Of a stretch of 64,000 bases of DNA, positions 50,115-59,374 are shown piece by piece. The stretch lies in NCBI RefSeq assembly GCF_900115555.1, contig NZ_FOWX01000008.1, positions 73,472-137,471 of the forward strand, written 5' to 3'. Numbering within the stretch: position 1 is the stretch's first letter; each line of letters begins with the position of its first letter. Position numbers and translations under genes: made by a program. The notes beneath the pieces were generated by a model, which saw nothing but the letters and a program-made list of their open reading frames with translations, was not told the DNA's origin and made no database searches. The stretch comes from Pseudomonas borbori. Its GTDB lineage: Bacteria > Pseudomonadota > Gammaproteobacteria > Pseudomonadales > Pseudomonadaceae.

Positions 50115-51230
50115 ATGTCGCGGTTTCATCTGGGCCTGATCATCAATCCCCTGGCCGGTCTTGGCGGTCCGGCGGGGCTCAAGGGCAGCGATGGCGTGGC
50201 CGAGCAGGCCCTGGCCCTGGGCAGCCAGCCGCTGGCGGCGGTGCGTACGCGCACGGCGCTGGAGTGTCTGCGAACGCTGCGCGAGCGCCTGGAGTTTCTG
50301 ACCTTTGCCGGGCCGATGGGCGCCGATCTGCTGGCCGAGATGGGCTTCAGATACCGGGTGCTCGGGGAGTTGCATGAACGGCCGAGCAGCGCGGCGGATA
50401 CCCGCAAGGCGGTCGAACTCCTGCAGGATGCCGGCGTTGCGCTGATTCTGTTTGCCGGCGGCGATGGCACGGCGCGGGATGTCTGCGCCGCCGTGCGCGA
50501 AGGCCAGCCGGTGCTGGGCATTCCGGCCGGGGTGAAGATCCAGTCCGGGGTCTATGCCGTCAGCCCGCGCGCCGCAGGCGAACTGACCGCGCGGCTGATC
50601 GAGGGCGGCCTGGTGCGTCTGGCCAGCGGCGAGGTGCGCGATATCGACGAACACGCCTTGCGCGAGGGTAAGGTCACGGCGCGCTGGTATGGCGAGCTGA
50701 CCGTGCCGCAAGAGGGCGGCTATATGCAGCAGGTCAAGCAGGGTGGGGTGGAATCCGAAGAGTTGGTGCTCAGCGACCTGGCCGACTGGCTGCAGGCCAG
50801 CTGGGAAGCGGATGTGCGTTATATCTTCGGTCCTGGATCGACCCTGCACGGCCTGGCGCAGAATCTCGGGCTGGAGACGACCTTGCTCGGCGTCGATGTG
50901 ATCGAGAACGGTCGGGTGATCGCCCTCGATGTCACCGAGGCGCAGCTGTTCGCATTGGTGGCCGGGCATCCGGCGCGTCTGCTGGTGACCGCGATCGGCG
51001 GACAGGGCCATATCATCGGCCGCGGCAACCAGCAGATCAGCCCGCGGGTGCTGCGCGCCGTGGGTCTGGAGCATTTGCGCGTGGTGGCGACCAAGCGCAA
51101 GCTGGCTACCTTGAGTGGCCGGCCATTGCTGGTGGACAGCGGCGACGTGCAGTTGGACGATGCCTTCCCCGAGGTGGTGCGGGTGTGGGCCGGTTACAAG
51201 GAAGAACTGCTGTATCCCGTGGGCAAGTGA
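50115..51230 (+). CDS. ATP-NAD kinase family protein
   Basis: A 371-residue protein with a diacylglycerol/NAD-kinase type nucleotide fold. The start LGLIINPLAGLGGPAGLKGSD and the phosphate-binding GGDGT (115-119, in FAGGDGTARDV) place it in the ATP-NAD kinase/AcoX group. A typical PAGVKIQSGVYAVSP loop follows. The true substrate is uncertain; this family differs from the main NAD kinase NadK. The ATG at 50115 has GAGGT 6 bases upstream; a longer frame has no site. Alone in its transcript as far as seen. Confidence 0.88.
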   Translation: MSRFHLGLIINPLAGLGGPAGLKGSDGVAEQALALGSQPLAAVRTRTALECLRTLRERLEFLTFAGPMGADLLAEMGFRYRVLGELHERPSSAADTRKAVELLQDAGVALILFAGGDGTARDVCAAVREGQPVLGIPAGVKIQSGVYAVSPRAAGELTARLIEGGLVRLASGEVRDIDEHALREGKVTARWYGELTVPQEGGYMQQVKQGGVESEELVLSDLADWLQASWEADVRYIFGPGSTLHGLAQNLGLETTLLGVDVIENGRVIALDVTEAQLFALVAGHPARLLVTAIGGQGHIIGRGNQQISPRVLRAVGLEHLRVVATKRKLATLSGRPLLVDSGDVQLDDAFPEVVRVWAGYKEELLYPVGK

Positions 51231-51280
51231 TGGCCGGCATCCTGCAGAGGGACAAAACCGCCTGGAGACAGCTTGTTCTG

Positions 51281-51418
51281 CTAGCGTATTTTCGCGACCC
51301 GATGGGCGTAGCAGTGTTGTAAATGAGCATTTTGAGCCTGTTTTTAACGCCGCGATGGCAACGCAGGTAGTTTTTCAACGGCCTGCTAGCGTATTTTCGC
51401 GACCTGATGGGCGTAGCA
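51281..51418. mobile_element. MITE-like element fragment inside a 33-bp direct duplication
   Basis: The right terminus GTTTTTCAACGGCCTGCTAG (51370-51389) and interior GCATTTTGAGCCTGTTTTTAACG are from the MITE-like family; most of the element is missing. It is flanked by a 33-bp direct repeat of host sequence, CTAGCGTATTTTCGCGACCY plus GATGGGCGTAGCA, at 51281-51313 and 51386-51418 (one mismatch). It lies just upstream of the DCC-family gene. Confidence 0.65.
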
Positions 51419-51440
51419 TCGGGCAATGCAGGAGTTGCGC

Positions 51441-51872
51441 ATGAGCGATTCAAAGCTTCCCCCCTTTATCCAGCCCGGCGAGCGCGTGGTGCTGTTCGAT
51501 GGGGTGTGCAAGCTGTGCAACGGCTGGGTCAAATTCCTGATCCGGCATGACCCGCGGCAGCGCTTCCGTCTGGCCTCGGTGCAGTCGGTTCAGGGCCAGG
51601 CGTTGCTGGACCGGTTTGGCTTGCCGACCGAGCGTTTCGATAGCATGGCTTTAATCGAGGACGGCAGGCTTTTGCTGCGTTCGGACGCGGTGCTGCGCAT
51701 CCTCGCGCAATTGTCCGGCCCCTGGCGACTCCTGGCCTGGCTGCGGGTGATCCCGCGGCCGGTGCGCGATTGGTGTTACGACCGTATCGCGCTCAATCGC
51801 TATCGTCTGTTTGGCCGTTATGACAGCTGCTTGCTGCCGAGCGCCGACCACGCCAGGCGTTTTTTTGCATGA
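51441..51872 (+). CDS. DCC-family thiol-disulfide oxidoreductase-like protein
   Basis: A 143-residue protein of the DUF393/YuxK group. The defining Asp-Cys-Cys lies near the N-terminus in VVLFDGVCKLCNGWVKF (about 16-32), a thioredoxin-fold CxxC. A conserved middle RYRLFGRYDSC is seen near the C-terminus. Function is uncertain, presumed redox. The ATG at 51441 has AGGAG 7 bases upstream and is preferred over an ATG at 51426. A MITE fragment with duplicated flanks lies immediately upstream and may supply or separate its promoter. Confidence 0.9.
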   Translation: MSDSKLPPFIQPGERVVLFDGVCKLCNGWVKFLIRHDPRQRFRLASVQSVQGQALLDRFGLPTERFDSMALIEDGRLLLRSDAVLRILAQLSGPWRLLAWLRVIPRPVRDWCYDRIALNRYRLFGRYDSCLLPSADHARRFFA

Positions 51873-51979
51873 GTGAAAGGACCCGCAAGGCCATTGGCGC
51901 CGAACTGCTTGATCTGTGCCGGATTCGCCCCCATCTAGGAGATTGTCTCGGGGTTTGTGTCTCGGGCACCGGCTCGTAG
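51869..51979 (+). CDS. Possible 36-codon ORF overlapping the DCC gene
   Basis: An ATGA overlap with the DCC stop opens a 36-codon frame (MSERTRKAIGAELLDLCRIRPHLG...). It is too short to judge by codon use and has no recognised family. Listed because of the coupling-type overlap; it may be noise or the remnant of a downstream gene. The following 120 bp before the ABC gene shows nothing else. Confidence 0.2.
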   Translation: MSERTRKAIGAELLDLCRIRPHLGDCLGVCVSGTGS

Positions 51980-52104
51980 GGTGTGCGGGGCCGCCTAGGC
52001 CGTTTGCGCAATGATGGTTGCGCTCGCGAGGGCGCGCGCCTTCGCGGCGGTAGGTGCGGCACCTCTTATAACCTCAGGGCTGGCACGCCCAGCAGCGAGT
52101 GATC

Positions 52105-53883
52105 ATGCTTTCGATCCTGTCTCCCCGCCAGCGCAACGCCCTGCACATGGCCTGGCGTTTCGTCGCGCCTTATCGCTGGCGTGTGGCCGGCGCCTTGCTG
52201 GCGCTGCTGTTCACCGCCGCCATCACCCTGTCCATGGGCCAGGGCATCAAGCTGCTGGTCGACCAGGGCCTGGCCACTCAGTCGCCCGCCGCGCTGCGCC
52301 AGTCGATCGGCTTGTTTTTCGTCCTGGTGCTGGCCCTGGCGGTCGGCACCTATACGCGCTTCTATCTGGTGTCCTGGATCGGCGAACGTTTCGTCGCCGA
52401 TATCCGCAAACGGGTGTTCAATCACCTGATCGACCTGCATCCGGGCTTCTACGAGAGCAACCGCAGCTCGGAGATCCAGTCGCGTCTGACCGCCGACACC
52501 ACCCTGTTGCAGTCGGTGATCGGCTCCTCGCTGTCGATGGCGCTGCGCAACCTGATCATGCTGGTCGGCGGCATCGTCCTGTTGATCGTCACCAACCCCA
52601 AGCTCAGTGGCATCGTGCTGCTGGCACTGCCGCTGGTGGTGGCGCCCATTCTGATTTTCGGCCGGAGGGTGCGTGCCTTGTCGCGCCTCTCCCAGGACCG
52701 GGTGGCGGATGTCGGCAGCTATGTCGGCGAGGCGCTCGGGCAGATCAAGACGGTGCAGGCCTACAACCACCAGGACGAGGACAAGCGGCGTTTCGGCCTG
52801 TCCGCCGAGGCGGCCTTCGACATCGCGCGCAAGCGCATCAAGCAGCGCGCCTGGCTGGTCACCGTGGTCATAGTGCTGGTGCTCGGCGCGGTCGGGGTGA
52901 TGCTCTGGGTCGGCGGCATGGATGTGATCGCCGGGCGCATCACCGGCGGCGAACTGGCGGCCTTCGTCTTCTACAGCCTGATCGTCGGCGGCGCCTTCGG
53001 CACCCTCAGCGAGGTGATCGGCGAGCTGCAGCGCGCCGCCGGCGCCGCCGAGCGGATTGCCGAGCTGTTGCAGGCGCGCAATGAAATCACTCGGCCGGTC
53101 GCCGCTGGCCTGCAACTGGTGCAGCCGGTGCAAGGGCGGATCGAACTGCAGGGGCTGCGCTTTGCCTATCCGTCGCGGCCTGCCAGCTATGCAGTCGACG
53201 GCATCGACCTGCGCGTCGAGCCCGGCGAGACCCTGGCCCTGGTCGGGCCGTCGGGGGCGGGAAAATCTACTCTGTTCGATCTACTGCTGCGCTTTTTCGA
53301 TCCGCAGGAGGGGCGGATCCTGATCGACGGCCAACCGATCGAGCGCCTCGATCCCCATGAATTGCGCCGCTGCTTCGCCCTGGTGTCGCAGAATCCGGCG
53401 CTGTTCTTCGGCTCGGTGGAGGACAACATTCGCTACGGCCGAACCGACGCCAGCCATGCCGAGGTCGAGGCCGCGGCCAGGGCCGCGCATGCCCACGAAT
53501 TCATCATGAAACTGCCCGAGGGCTACCAGAGCCACCTGGGCGATGCCGGCCTGGGCCTGTCCGGCGGTCAGCGCCAGCGCCTGGCCATCGCCCGCGCGCT
53601 GCTGGTGGATGCGCCTATCCTGCTGCTCGACGAAGCCACCAGCGCCCTCGATGCCGAGAGCGAACACCTGGTCCAGCAGGCGCTGCCGCGCCTGATGGCG
53701 GGGCGTACCACCCTGGTGATCGCCCACCGCCTGGCCACGGTGAAGAGTGCCGAGCGCATTGCGGTGATCGAGCAGGGCAAGCTGGTGGCCATCGGCAAAC
53801 ACGCCGAGCTGGTCGCCAGCAGCCCGCTCTATGCGCGCCTGGCCGAGCTGCAGTTCAGCCGCGAGGCTGAGGCCGTTAATTGA
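52105..53883 (+). CDS. ABC transporter, fused permease-ATPase (MsbA-like exporter)
   Basis: A 592-residue half-transporter. Six membrane helices (about 20-320) precede an ATPase domain with Walker A GPSGAGKST (about 381-389), signature LSGGQRQRLA (about 485), Walker B ILLLDEATSALD and the H-loop IAHRL. It works as a homodimer in the inner membrane and belongs to the lipid/peptide/drug exporter group; the cargo is unknown. The ATG at 52105 is favoured over a GTG two codons earlier. rhtA is convergent downstream. Confidence 0.93.
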   Translation: MLSILSPRQRNALHMAWRFVAPYRWRVAGALLALLFTAAITLSMGQGIKLLVDQGLATQSPAALRQSIGLFFVLVLALAVGTYTRFYLVSWIGERFVADIRKRVFNHLIDLHPGFYESNRSSEIQSRLTADTTLLQSVIGSSLSMALRNLIMLVGGIVLLIVTNPKLSGIVLLALPLVVAPILIFGRRVRALSRLSQDRVADVGSYVGEALGQIKTVQAYNHQDEDKRRFGLSAEAAFDIARKRIKQRAWLVTVVIVLVLGAVGVMLWVGGMDVIAGRITGGELAAFVFYSLIVGGAFGTLSEVIGELQRAAGAAERIAELLQARNEITRPVAAGLQLVQPVQGRIELQGLRFAYPSRPASYAVDGIDLRVEPGETLALVGPSGAGKSTLFDLLLRFFDPQEGRILIDGQPIERLDPHELRRCFALVSQNPALFFGSVEDNIRYGRTDASHAEVEAAARAAHAHEFIMKLPEGYQSHLGDAGLGLSGGQRQRLAIARALLVDAPILLLDEATSALDAESEHLVQQALPRLMAGRTTLVIAHRLATVKSAERIAVIEQGKLVAIGKHAELVASSPLYARLAELQFSREAEAVN

Positions 53884-53944
53884 CATTGTGGGAGGGGCAG
53901 GCCCCCGCCAGAGCAGGCTGGGGCTGCGCTTCTATTCCGATAAG

Positions 53945-54817
53945 TTAAAGCACCTTGCCCTTGGGCCTGATGGTCGCCGCCGCGCCGGCCGAGGCCAGGA
54001 TGATTGCGCTGATCGCCAGCCACTGGCTCAGGCTCAGGCGTTCGCTGAGGAACAGTAGGCCGGAGAGGGCGGCGATGGCCGGTTCCATGCTCATCAGGAT
54101 GCTGAAGGTGCGTGCGGGCAGGCGGGTCAGGGCGACCATTTCCAGGCTGTACGGCAGGGCCGAGGAGAGCACCGCGACGCCGAGGGCGATGGGCAGCAGG
54201 TCGAGCGAGAACAGGCTGCCGCCGGCGTGCCACACCCCGATCGGGAATACCAGCAAGGCGGCGACTATGGTGCCCAGGGCGACGGTTTGCCGGCCGTGTT
54301 CGGCCCCGGCTTTCTGGCCGAAGATGATGTACAGCGCCCAGCACAGGCCCGCGGCCAATGCTAGGGCCATGCCCTGCGGGTCGAGCTGCACATCGGCTTG
54401 TGCGCTGGGCAGCAGCAGCCAGAGGCCGAAGACCGCCAGGACGATCCAGACGAAATCCAGCAGGCGTCGCGAAGACAGTAGAGCCAGGCCCAGTGGTCCG
54501 GTGAATTCCAGGGCCACGGCGATGCCCAGCGGGATGGTCTGCAACGATAGATAGAACAGCAGATTCATGCTGCCCAGGGCCAGGCCGTAGGCCAGCAGCG
54601 AGCGGCAGGAGCGCAGGCTCAGGCGTGCCTGCCAGGGGCGCATCAGTACGCACAGGATCAGGGCGGCCAAGCCCAGGCGCAGCGCGGTGGTACCGGTGGC
54701 GCCGATCAGCGGGAACAGGCCCTTGGCCAGGGAGGCGCCGCTCTGAATGGAGGTCATGGCGACCAGCAACAGCATGATCGGCAGAATCACCAGGGCGAAG
54801 TGCGATGAGCGCGGCAT
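53945..54817 (-). CDS. rhtA: Threonine/homoserine exporter RhtA (EamA family)
   Basis: A 290-residue, ten-helix DMT-superfamily exporter with two EamA repeats. The start (HFALVILPIMLLLVAMTSIQSGASLAKGLFP) and the LYLSLQTIPLGIAVALEFTGPLG region are characteristic of RhtA-type carriers. They export threonine, homoserine and related compounds. Substrate is assigned by family likeness only. It is separated from ppnP by a strong bidirectional terminator upstream of it. Confidence 0.88.
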   Translation of the reverse strand: MPRSSHFALVILPIMLLLVAMTSIQSGASLAKGLFPLIGATGTTALRLGLAALILCVLMRPWQARLSLRSCRSLLAYGLALGSMNLLFYLSLQTIPLGIAVALEFTGPLGLALLSSRRLLDFVWIVLAVFGLWLLLPSAQADVQLDPQGMALALAAGLCWALYIIFGQKAGAEHGRQTVALGTIVAALLVFPIGVWHAGGSLFSLDLLPIALGVAVLSSALPYSLEMVALTRLPARTFSILMSMEPAIAALSGLLFLSERLSLSQWLAISAIILASAGAAATIRPKGKVL

Positions 54818-54850
54818 TCGGTTGTTCCACTATGTTGAAGGGCATAAACA

Positions 54851-54877
54851 AAAAAACCGGCCATCAGGCCGGTTTTT
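54851..54877. terminator. Bidirectional rho-independent terminator
   Basis: AAAAAACCGGCC (54851-54862), loop ATCA, GGCCGGTTTTT (54867-54877). On the minus strand it ends the ppnP transcript before rhtA; the A-run and T-run on both sides allow termination in both directions. Confidence 0.88.
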
Positions 54878-54892
54878 CTGGCGCTGATTACC

Positions 54893-55174
54893 TTAGCGGT
54901 ATTCACACAGGTAGGCAGTATCGACCGCAACCTTGAGCTGGAACTTGCTGTTGGCCGGGACCGTGAAGTTGCTGCCGCCGGCGAAGGTTTCCCAGCTGTC
55001 GCTGCCTGGCAGTTTGACGGTCAGGGCGCCGGCGACCACATGCATGATTTCCAGTTTGTCGGTGCCGAACTCGTATTCGCCGGGTGCCATGACGCCAATG
55101 GTGGCGGGGCCTTCAGTCATGCCGAAGGCGACGGATGTGACGGTGCCGCCGAAGTATTCATTGACCTTGAACAT
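54893..55174 (-). CDS. ppnP: Pyrimidine/purine nucleoside phosphorylase PpnP
   Basis: A 93-residue cupin-like enzyme (YaiE family) that splits nucleosides with phosphate. The whole sequence fits: [17 protein letters not shown], then [32 protein letters not shown] and [13 protein letters not shown]. The long frame extends upstream, but the ATG at 55174 has AGGAA about 7 bases before it and begins the conserved protein. A terminator follows 15 bp after the stop. Confidence 0.94.
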   Translation of the reverse strand: MFKVNEYFGGTVTSVAFGMTEGPATIGVMAPGEYEFGTDKLEIMHVVAGALTVKLPGSDSWETFAGGSNFTVPANSKFQLKVAVDTAYLCEYR

Positions 55175-55260
55175 GTGCAGTTCCTCGCAAGGGGTTGAGA
55201 GCTTGTGCTGAAAAAGGCCGGCAAGTATGCCCAAGCCGCGGCGGTGCGTCATCTGCTTTG

Positions 55261-55803
55261 CTAGAGCGGTAGTACCAGGGGTAGCAGCCGGGCGGTGTTG
55301 CGGGCATCGGTCAGCGCCCGGTGTTGCTCGCCGCTGAATGGCAGGCCGGCCAACTGCAGGGCGCTGGTGAGGCCGACCGAGCGGGGCAATTGGCGGGCTT
55401 CGGCAAAGCGCCGTTTGAGGTTGAGGTGGGGGATCTGGCTCAGGCAGCTGACCAGCTGGCATTGCTGCCAGTCCTGCTCGAATTGGCGGCGATCGTATTC
55501 GCCCCAGCTGGCCCAGCCGACCAGGCGCGGCCGGTGGCTCAGCAGCCAGCGCTCGAACTGCGGCCAGACGCTGGTCAGCGGCGCCGCGGCATCGACATCG
55601 GCCTGGCTGATATGGGTGAGTTCGCGGCAGAAGCGGGTCAAGTGAGGTCGTCGTAGCGGGCGCACGAAGCGCTGGAAGTGATCCAGCTCATGACCGGCGG
55701 TGCTGACCAGGCTGGCACCGATCTCGATGATCTCCATCTCTTCCAGTGGCCATCCGCCTTCTTCGGTGGTGGCTTCCAGGTCGATTACCAGCCAATGTCC
55801 CAT
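55261..55803 (-). CDS. DEDDh 3'-5' exonuclease, RNase T/ERI-1-like
   Basis: A 180-residue exonuclease-fold protein. The catalytic DEDDh set is visible: Asp8 and Glu10 (VIDLEAT), Asp104 (WGEYDRRQF), His161 and Asp166 ([10 protein letters not shown]). The group includes KapD and ERI-1-type nucleases that trim structured RNA or DNA 3' ends. The natural substrate is unknown. The ATG at 55803 is the only good start. Divergent from the NAD-dependent dehydrogenase at 55896. Confidence 0.9.
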   Translation of the reverse strand: MGHWLVIDLEATTEEGGWPLEEMEIIEIGASLVSTAGHELDHFQRFVRPLRRPHLTRFCRELTHISQADVDAAAPLTSVWPQFERWLLSHRPRLVGWASWGEYDRRQFEQDWQQCQLVSCLSQIPHLNLKRRFAEARQLPRSVGLTSALQLAGLPFSGEQHRALTDARNTARLLPLVLPL

Positions 55804-55895
55804 GTGTCCTCCATTGTCGCGAGAGTTGGTGTGTGAAGCTTTTCTGGCTTGCTGGCAGCCTGTTAGGCTGAGTGTCCCTGAATTCGGAGGTGTGT

Positions 55896-56774
55896 ATGGC
55901 GAAGGTAGCCTTTATCGGGCTGGGCGTAATGGGTTATCCGATGGCGGGCCACCTGGCCCGCAGCGGGCATCAGGTGTGTGTCTATAACCGCACGCCGGCC
56001 AAGGCTGCGCAGTGGCTGGCCGAGTTTGCCGGCAGCAGTGCGCCTACCCCGCGTGAGGCGGCCCAGGGTGCCGAGCTGGTGATGGTCTGCGTGGGCAATG
56101 ACCATGACCTGCGCGGTGTGGTGCTGGGCGATGACGGCGCCTTTGCCGGCATGGCGCCGGCTGCCGTACTGGTCGATCACACCACGGCCTCGGCCGATGT
56201 CGCCCGCGAGTTGGCGGCCAGGGCCGACGAGTTGCAACTGGGTTTTCTCGATGCGCCGGTATCCGGCGGTCAGGCCGGCGCGCAGAATGGTGCGCTGACG
56301 GTGATGGTGGGCGGCGAGGCGGATGTGTATGCGCGTGCCGAACCGGTGATCCAGGCTTACGCGCGCATGGTGCGCCTGATGGGGGCGGCCGGCAGCGGCC
56401 AGCTGACCAAGATGGTCAACCAGATTTGCATCGCCGGTCTGGTTCAGGGGCTGGCCGAAGCGCTGCATTTCGCCCAGTGCGCGGGCCTGGACGCGCAAGG
56501 GGCGATGGAGGTGATCAGCAAGGGCGCCGCGCAATCCTGGCAATTGGAAAACCGCCACCAGGCCATGCTGGCCGGCGAATTCGATTTCGGTTTTGCCGTC
56601 GACTGGATGCGCAAGGATCTGTCGATCCTGCTCGAGGAGGCGCGGCACAATGGTGCGCAGCTGCCGGTCACGGCGCTGGTCGACCAGTTCTATGCCGATG
56701 TCCAGGCCATGGGCGGCGCGCGCTGGGATACGTCCAGCCTGATTGCCCGGCTGAAGGTGCCGGGCAAGCCTTGA
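55896..56774 (+). CDS. NAD(P)-dependent beta-hydroxyacid dehydrogenase
   Basis: A 292-residue enzyme of the 3-hydroxyisobutyrate dehydrogenase family. Rossmann motif GLGVMGYPMAGHL (about 7-19), the substrate loop DAPVSGGQAGAQNG and the catalytic Lys in GQLTKMVNQI (about 171) are present. Possible substrates include 3-hydroxyisobutyrate, tartronate semialdehyde or succinic semialdehyde. In P. aeruginosa the corresponding gene sits just before gltA, as here. The ATG at 55896 has GGAGG 6 bases upstream. Confidence 0.92.
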   Translation: MAKVAFIGLGVMGYPMAGHLARSGHQVCVYNRTPAKAAQWLAEFAGSSAPTPREAAQGAELVMVCVGNDHDLRGVVLGDDGAFAGMAPAAVLVDHTTASADVARELAARADELQLGFLDAPVSGGQAGAQNGALTVMVGGEADVYARAEPVIQAYARMVRLMGAAGSGQLTKMVNQICIAGLVQGLAEALHFAQCAGLDAQGAMEVISKGAAQSWQLENRHQAMLAGEFDFGFAVDWMRKDLSILLEEARHNGAQLPVTALVDQFYADVQAMGGARWDTSSLIARLKVPGKP

Positions 56775-56895
56775 GCGGGTTCGGGCGCTAGCAGCCTGGC
56801 GAGCGGTTGCCGGGCCTGGGATACCTGGCGGGTGTCGGGCCGGGTAAAATCGCTGGAGTATTCCGCTGTTTCGATCATCTCGAGGTTGTGCCGTC

Positions 56896-57156
56896 ATGCA
56901 ATGCCGTGCTGGATGTGGTGCCTGTTGTATTGCTCCTTCGATCAGCTCGCCGATTCCCGGTATGCCGCACGGCAAGGCGGCGGGCGAGCGCTGCATTCAG
57001 CTGTCCGCGGATAATTATTGCGGCCTGTTCGGCAAGCCGGAGCGACCGGCGGTGTGTTCGGCGTTTCTGCCGGAGCTGGATGTCTGCGGTTCGAGCGATG
57101 CGGAGGCGATCCGGCTGCTAGGCTGGCTGGAGCAGCAGACCTCCCTGGCGAGCTGA
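56896..57156 (+). CDS. YkgJ-family cysteine-cluster protein
   Basis: An 86-residue protein with clustered cysteines (CRAGCGACC at 3-11, then C33, C42 and C54 and C64) of the YkgJ/UPF0153 family, thought to bind zinc or an iron-sulfur cluster. The characteristic PAVCSAFLPE segment is present. Function unknown. It precedes the START-domain gene by 30 bp on the same strand and may be co-transcribed with it. Confidence 0.88.
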   Translation: MQCRAGCGACCIAPSISSPIPGMPHGKAAGERCIQLSADNYCGLFGKPERPAVCSAFLPELDVCGSSDAEAIRLLGWLEQQTSLAS

Positions 57157-57186
57157 GGCGGCGGTCAAGGCGAGAGGCTGGCAATC

Positions 57187-57840
57187 ATGAGGTCGTTGAC
57201 GGGCATGCTTTTGTGCGCGGGTGTGCTTCTGGCGGTGGCCAACCCCTTGCCGGCCGAGACCTGGCGCCTGGTCAAGGATCAGGCGGGCATCCAGGTGTAC
57301 CTGAGCGAGGTGCCGGGTTCGAGGTTTCAGGCCTACCGCGGCGTCGTCAGACTCAAGACGGATATGTCGACCTTGCTGGCGTTGCAGGAAGATGTCAGCG
57401 GATCCTGCGCCTGGATTCATGCGTGCCGAGAGCAGCGGTTGCTCAAGCATGAGGACGGGCAAAGCTGGATCTATAGCCGCTTCGCTATGCCGTGGCCGGT
57501 CAGGCCGCGCGATGCGGTGCTGAGGGTTGTCACCCGGCGAGGTGCCGATGGCAGCGTCACCCGTATATTCAGTGGCGTTGCCGATTATCTCCCGGAGCAG
57601 AAGGGCTGGGTGCGGGTGAGCAAGGTCGAAGGCCGTTGGGCGTTCATTCCGCAAGCGGCGGGTGAGGTCGAGGTGGTTTACCAAGTGCACAGCGAGCCGG
57701 GTGGCAGCGTACCGCCCTGGCTGGCCGCTAGTTTTGTGCTGGATGCGCCCTACAACACGCTCGAAGCGCTGCGCCGGCGAGTCATTCAGCCGGTGAATGA
57801 CTCGGATGTAAAAAAGGCTGCCAGTGGCAGCCTTTTTTAG
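57187..57840 (+). CDS. Secreted START-domain lipid-binding-like protein
   Basis: A 217-residue protein with an N-terminal signal peptide (cleavage near LPAE-TW, about residue 24) and a START/SRPBCC-type beta-barrel fold that could bind a hydrophobic ligand in the periplasm. Typical stretches are WRLVKDQAGIQVYLSEVPGS, FAMPWPVRPRDAVL and YQVHSEPGGSVPPWLA. No clear ligand is known for this Pseudomonas group. The last codons and stop are built from the terminator hairpin at 57810-57838. Confidence 0.88.
   Translation: MRSLTGMLLCAGVLLAVANPLPAETWRLVKDQAGIQVYLSEVPGSRFQAYRGVVRLKTDMSTLLALQEDVSGSCAWIHACREQRLLKHEDGQSWIYSRFAMPWPVRPRDAVLRVVTRRGADGSVTRIFSGVADYLPEQKGWVRVSKVEGRWAFIPQAAGEVEVVYQVHSEPGGSVPPWLAASFVLDAPYNTLEALRRRVIQPVNDSDVKKAASGSLF
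57810..57838. terminator. Bidirectional terminator overlapping the START gene stop
   Basis: AAAAAAGGCTGCC (57810-57822), loop AGT, GGCAGCCTTTTTT (57826-57838). It lies inside the last nine codons and stop of the START gene and also ends gltA (stop 57862) coming from the other side. Confidence 0.9.
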
Positions 57841-57861
57841 TGCATCGCCGAAGGCTGAAGC

Positions 57862-59136
57862 TTATTTCTTCAGGTCACGCTGCGGGTAGCCGGTGTACAG
57901 CTGGCGCGGACGACCAATCTTGTAAGGGCTGGAGAGCATTTCTTTCCAGTGCGAGATCCAGCCGACGGTCCGCGCCAGGGCGAAGATCACGGTGAACATG
58001 CTGGTCGGAATGCCGATCGCCTTGAGGATGATGCCCGAATAGAAGTCGACGTTCGGGTACAGCGAACGCTCGATGAAATACGGATCGGTCAGGGCGATCT
58101 CTTCCAGGCGCATGGCCAGTTCCAGCTGCGGATCGTCGGTGATGCCCAGTTCTTTCAGGACTTCGTCGCAGGTCTGCTTCATCACGGTGGCGCGCGGGTC
58201 GCGGTTCTTATAGACCCGGTGACCAAAGCCCATCAGCTTGAACGGGTCGTCCTTGTCCTTGGCCTTGGCGATAAAGGCGTCGATGTTCGATACGTCGCCG
58301 ATCTCGTCCAGCATCGCCAGTACTGCTTCGTTGGCGCCACCGTGGGCCGGGCCCCAGAGTGCGGCGATGCCGGCGGCGATACAGGCGAACGGGTTGGCGC
58401 CCGACGAGCCGGCCAGACGGACGGTCGAAGTCGAGGCGTTCTGCTCATGGTCGGCGTGGAGGATGAAGATCTTGTCCATCGCCTTGGCCAGCACCGGGCT
58501 GATCGGTTTGATCTCGCACGGGGTGTTGAACATCATGTGCAGGAAGTTTTCCGCGTAATTCAGGTCGTTGCGCGGGTACATCATCGGCTGACCCATGGAG
58601 TACTTGTAGGTCATGGCGGCGAGGGTCGGCATCTTGGCGACCAGGCGCATGGCCGATACTTCGCGGTGATGCGGGTTCTTGATGTCCAGGGAGTCGTGAT
58701 AGAAGGCGGAGAGCGCGCCCACCACGCCACACATGATGGCCATCGGGTGAGCGTCGCGGCGGAAGCCGTTGAAGAAGGTCTTCAGTTGCTCATGAACCAT
58801 GGTGTGGTTCTTGATGGTACTGACGAACCTGGCCTTTTCTTCTGCAGTGGGCAGTTCGCCGTTGAGCAGCAGGTAACAGGTTTCCAGGTAGTCCGATTGT
58901 TCTGCGAGCTGCTCGATGGGGTAGCCGCGGTGCAGCAGAATGCCCTGATCGCCATCGATGTAGGTGATCTTCGACTCGCACGAGGCGGTGGACATGAAGC
59001 CCGGGTCGAAAGTGAAACGGCCTGTGGCGGTTAAGCTCCGCACGTCAATTACATCGGGACCAACGGTGCCGGTTAAAATGGGCAGCTCGACGGGGGCTGC
59101 GCCCTCGATGATCAACTGCGCTTTTTTGTCAGCCAT
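57862..59136 (-). CDS. gltA: Citrate synthase, type II hexameric
   Basis: A 424-residue TCA-cycle enzyme condensing oxaloacetate and acetyl-CoA. Length and the segments [42 protein letters not shown] and PNVDFYSG place it in the NADH-sensitive type II group of gram-negative bacteria. Active-site His and Asp residues in these stretches are intact. The ATG at 59136 has GGAGG upstream (AGGAGGCCACACATG); the longer open frame is not used. Divergent from sdhCDAB, with a sigma-70-like promoter at 59196-59223. Confidence 0.97.
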   Translation of the reverse strand: MADKKAQLIIEGAAPVELPILTGTVGPDVIDVRSLTATGRFTFDPGFMSTASCESKITYIDGDQGILLHRGYPIEQLAEQSDYLETCYLLLNGELPTAEEKARFVSTIKNHTMVHEQLKTFFNGFRRDAHPMAIMCGVVGALSAFYHDSLDIKNPHHREVSAMRLVAKMPTLAAMTYKYSMGQPMMYPRNDLNYAENFLHMMFNTPCEIKPISPVLAKAMDKIFILHADHEQNASTSTVRLAGSSGANPFACIAAGIAALWGPAHGGANEAVLAMLDEIGDVSNIDAFIAKAKDKDDPFKLMGFGHRVYKNRDPRATVMKQTCDEVLKELGITDDPQLELAMRLEEIALTDPYFIERSLYPNVDFYSGIILKAIGIPTSMFTVIFALARTVGWISHWKEMLSSPYKIGRPRQLYTGYPQRDLKK

Positions 59137-59195
59137 GTGTGGCCTCCTAGTTATGCTTGAAATCATCTGACGGCCCCCCACGCAGGGCCCGCATC

Positions 59196-59223
59196 ACTAT
59201 AGTGAGATAAATTTGAAAGTCAA
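59196..59223 (-). promoter_or_regulatory. Sigma-70-like promoter of gltA
   Basis: On the minus strand TTGACT (59223-59218) and TATAGT (59201-59196) with a 16-bp spacer. A start near 59189 gives a leader of about 50 nt before the gltA ATG. Confidence 0.65.
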
Positions 59224-59333
59224 TTTGGGAAAACCCAGGCGGCAGAAGGGTTTGCGGGCTGTTTTTTGCGAAAAATGGCGCTATTTACGCCATTTTTATT
59301 GGGTGCGCAATGAGCATTTAGGCGCAGGTCTTT

Positions 59334-59374
59334 GCGTTGCCATTAGCGACCTGCCGCGTTGTCATTAGCGACCT
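59334..59374. promoter_or_regulatory. Tandem 19-bp direct repeat upstream of sdhC
   Basis: GCGTTGCCATTAGCGACCT (59334-59352) and GCGTTGTCATTAGCGACCT (59356-59374), one mismatch, period 22 bp. The downstream copy covers the -35 of the sdh promoter (59359-59364). Spacing of about two helical turns suggests two protein molecules on one face of the DNA. No regulator is identified. Confidence 0.6.
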
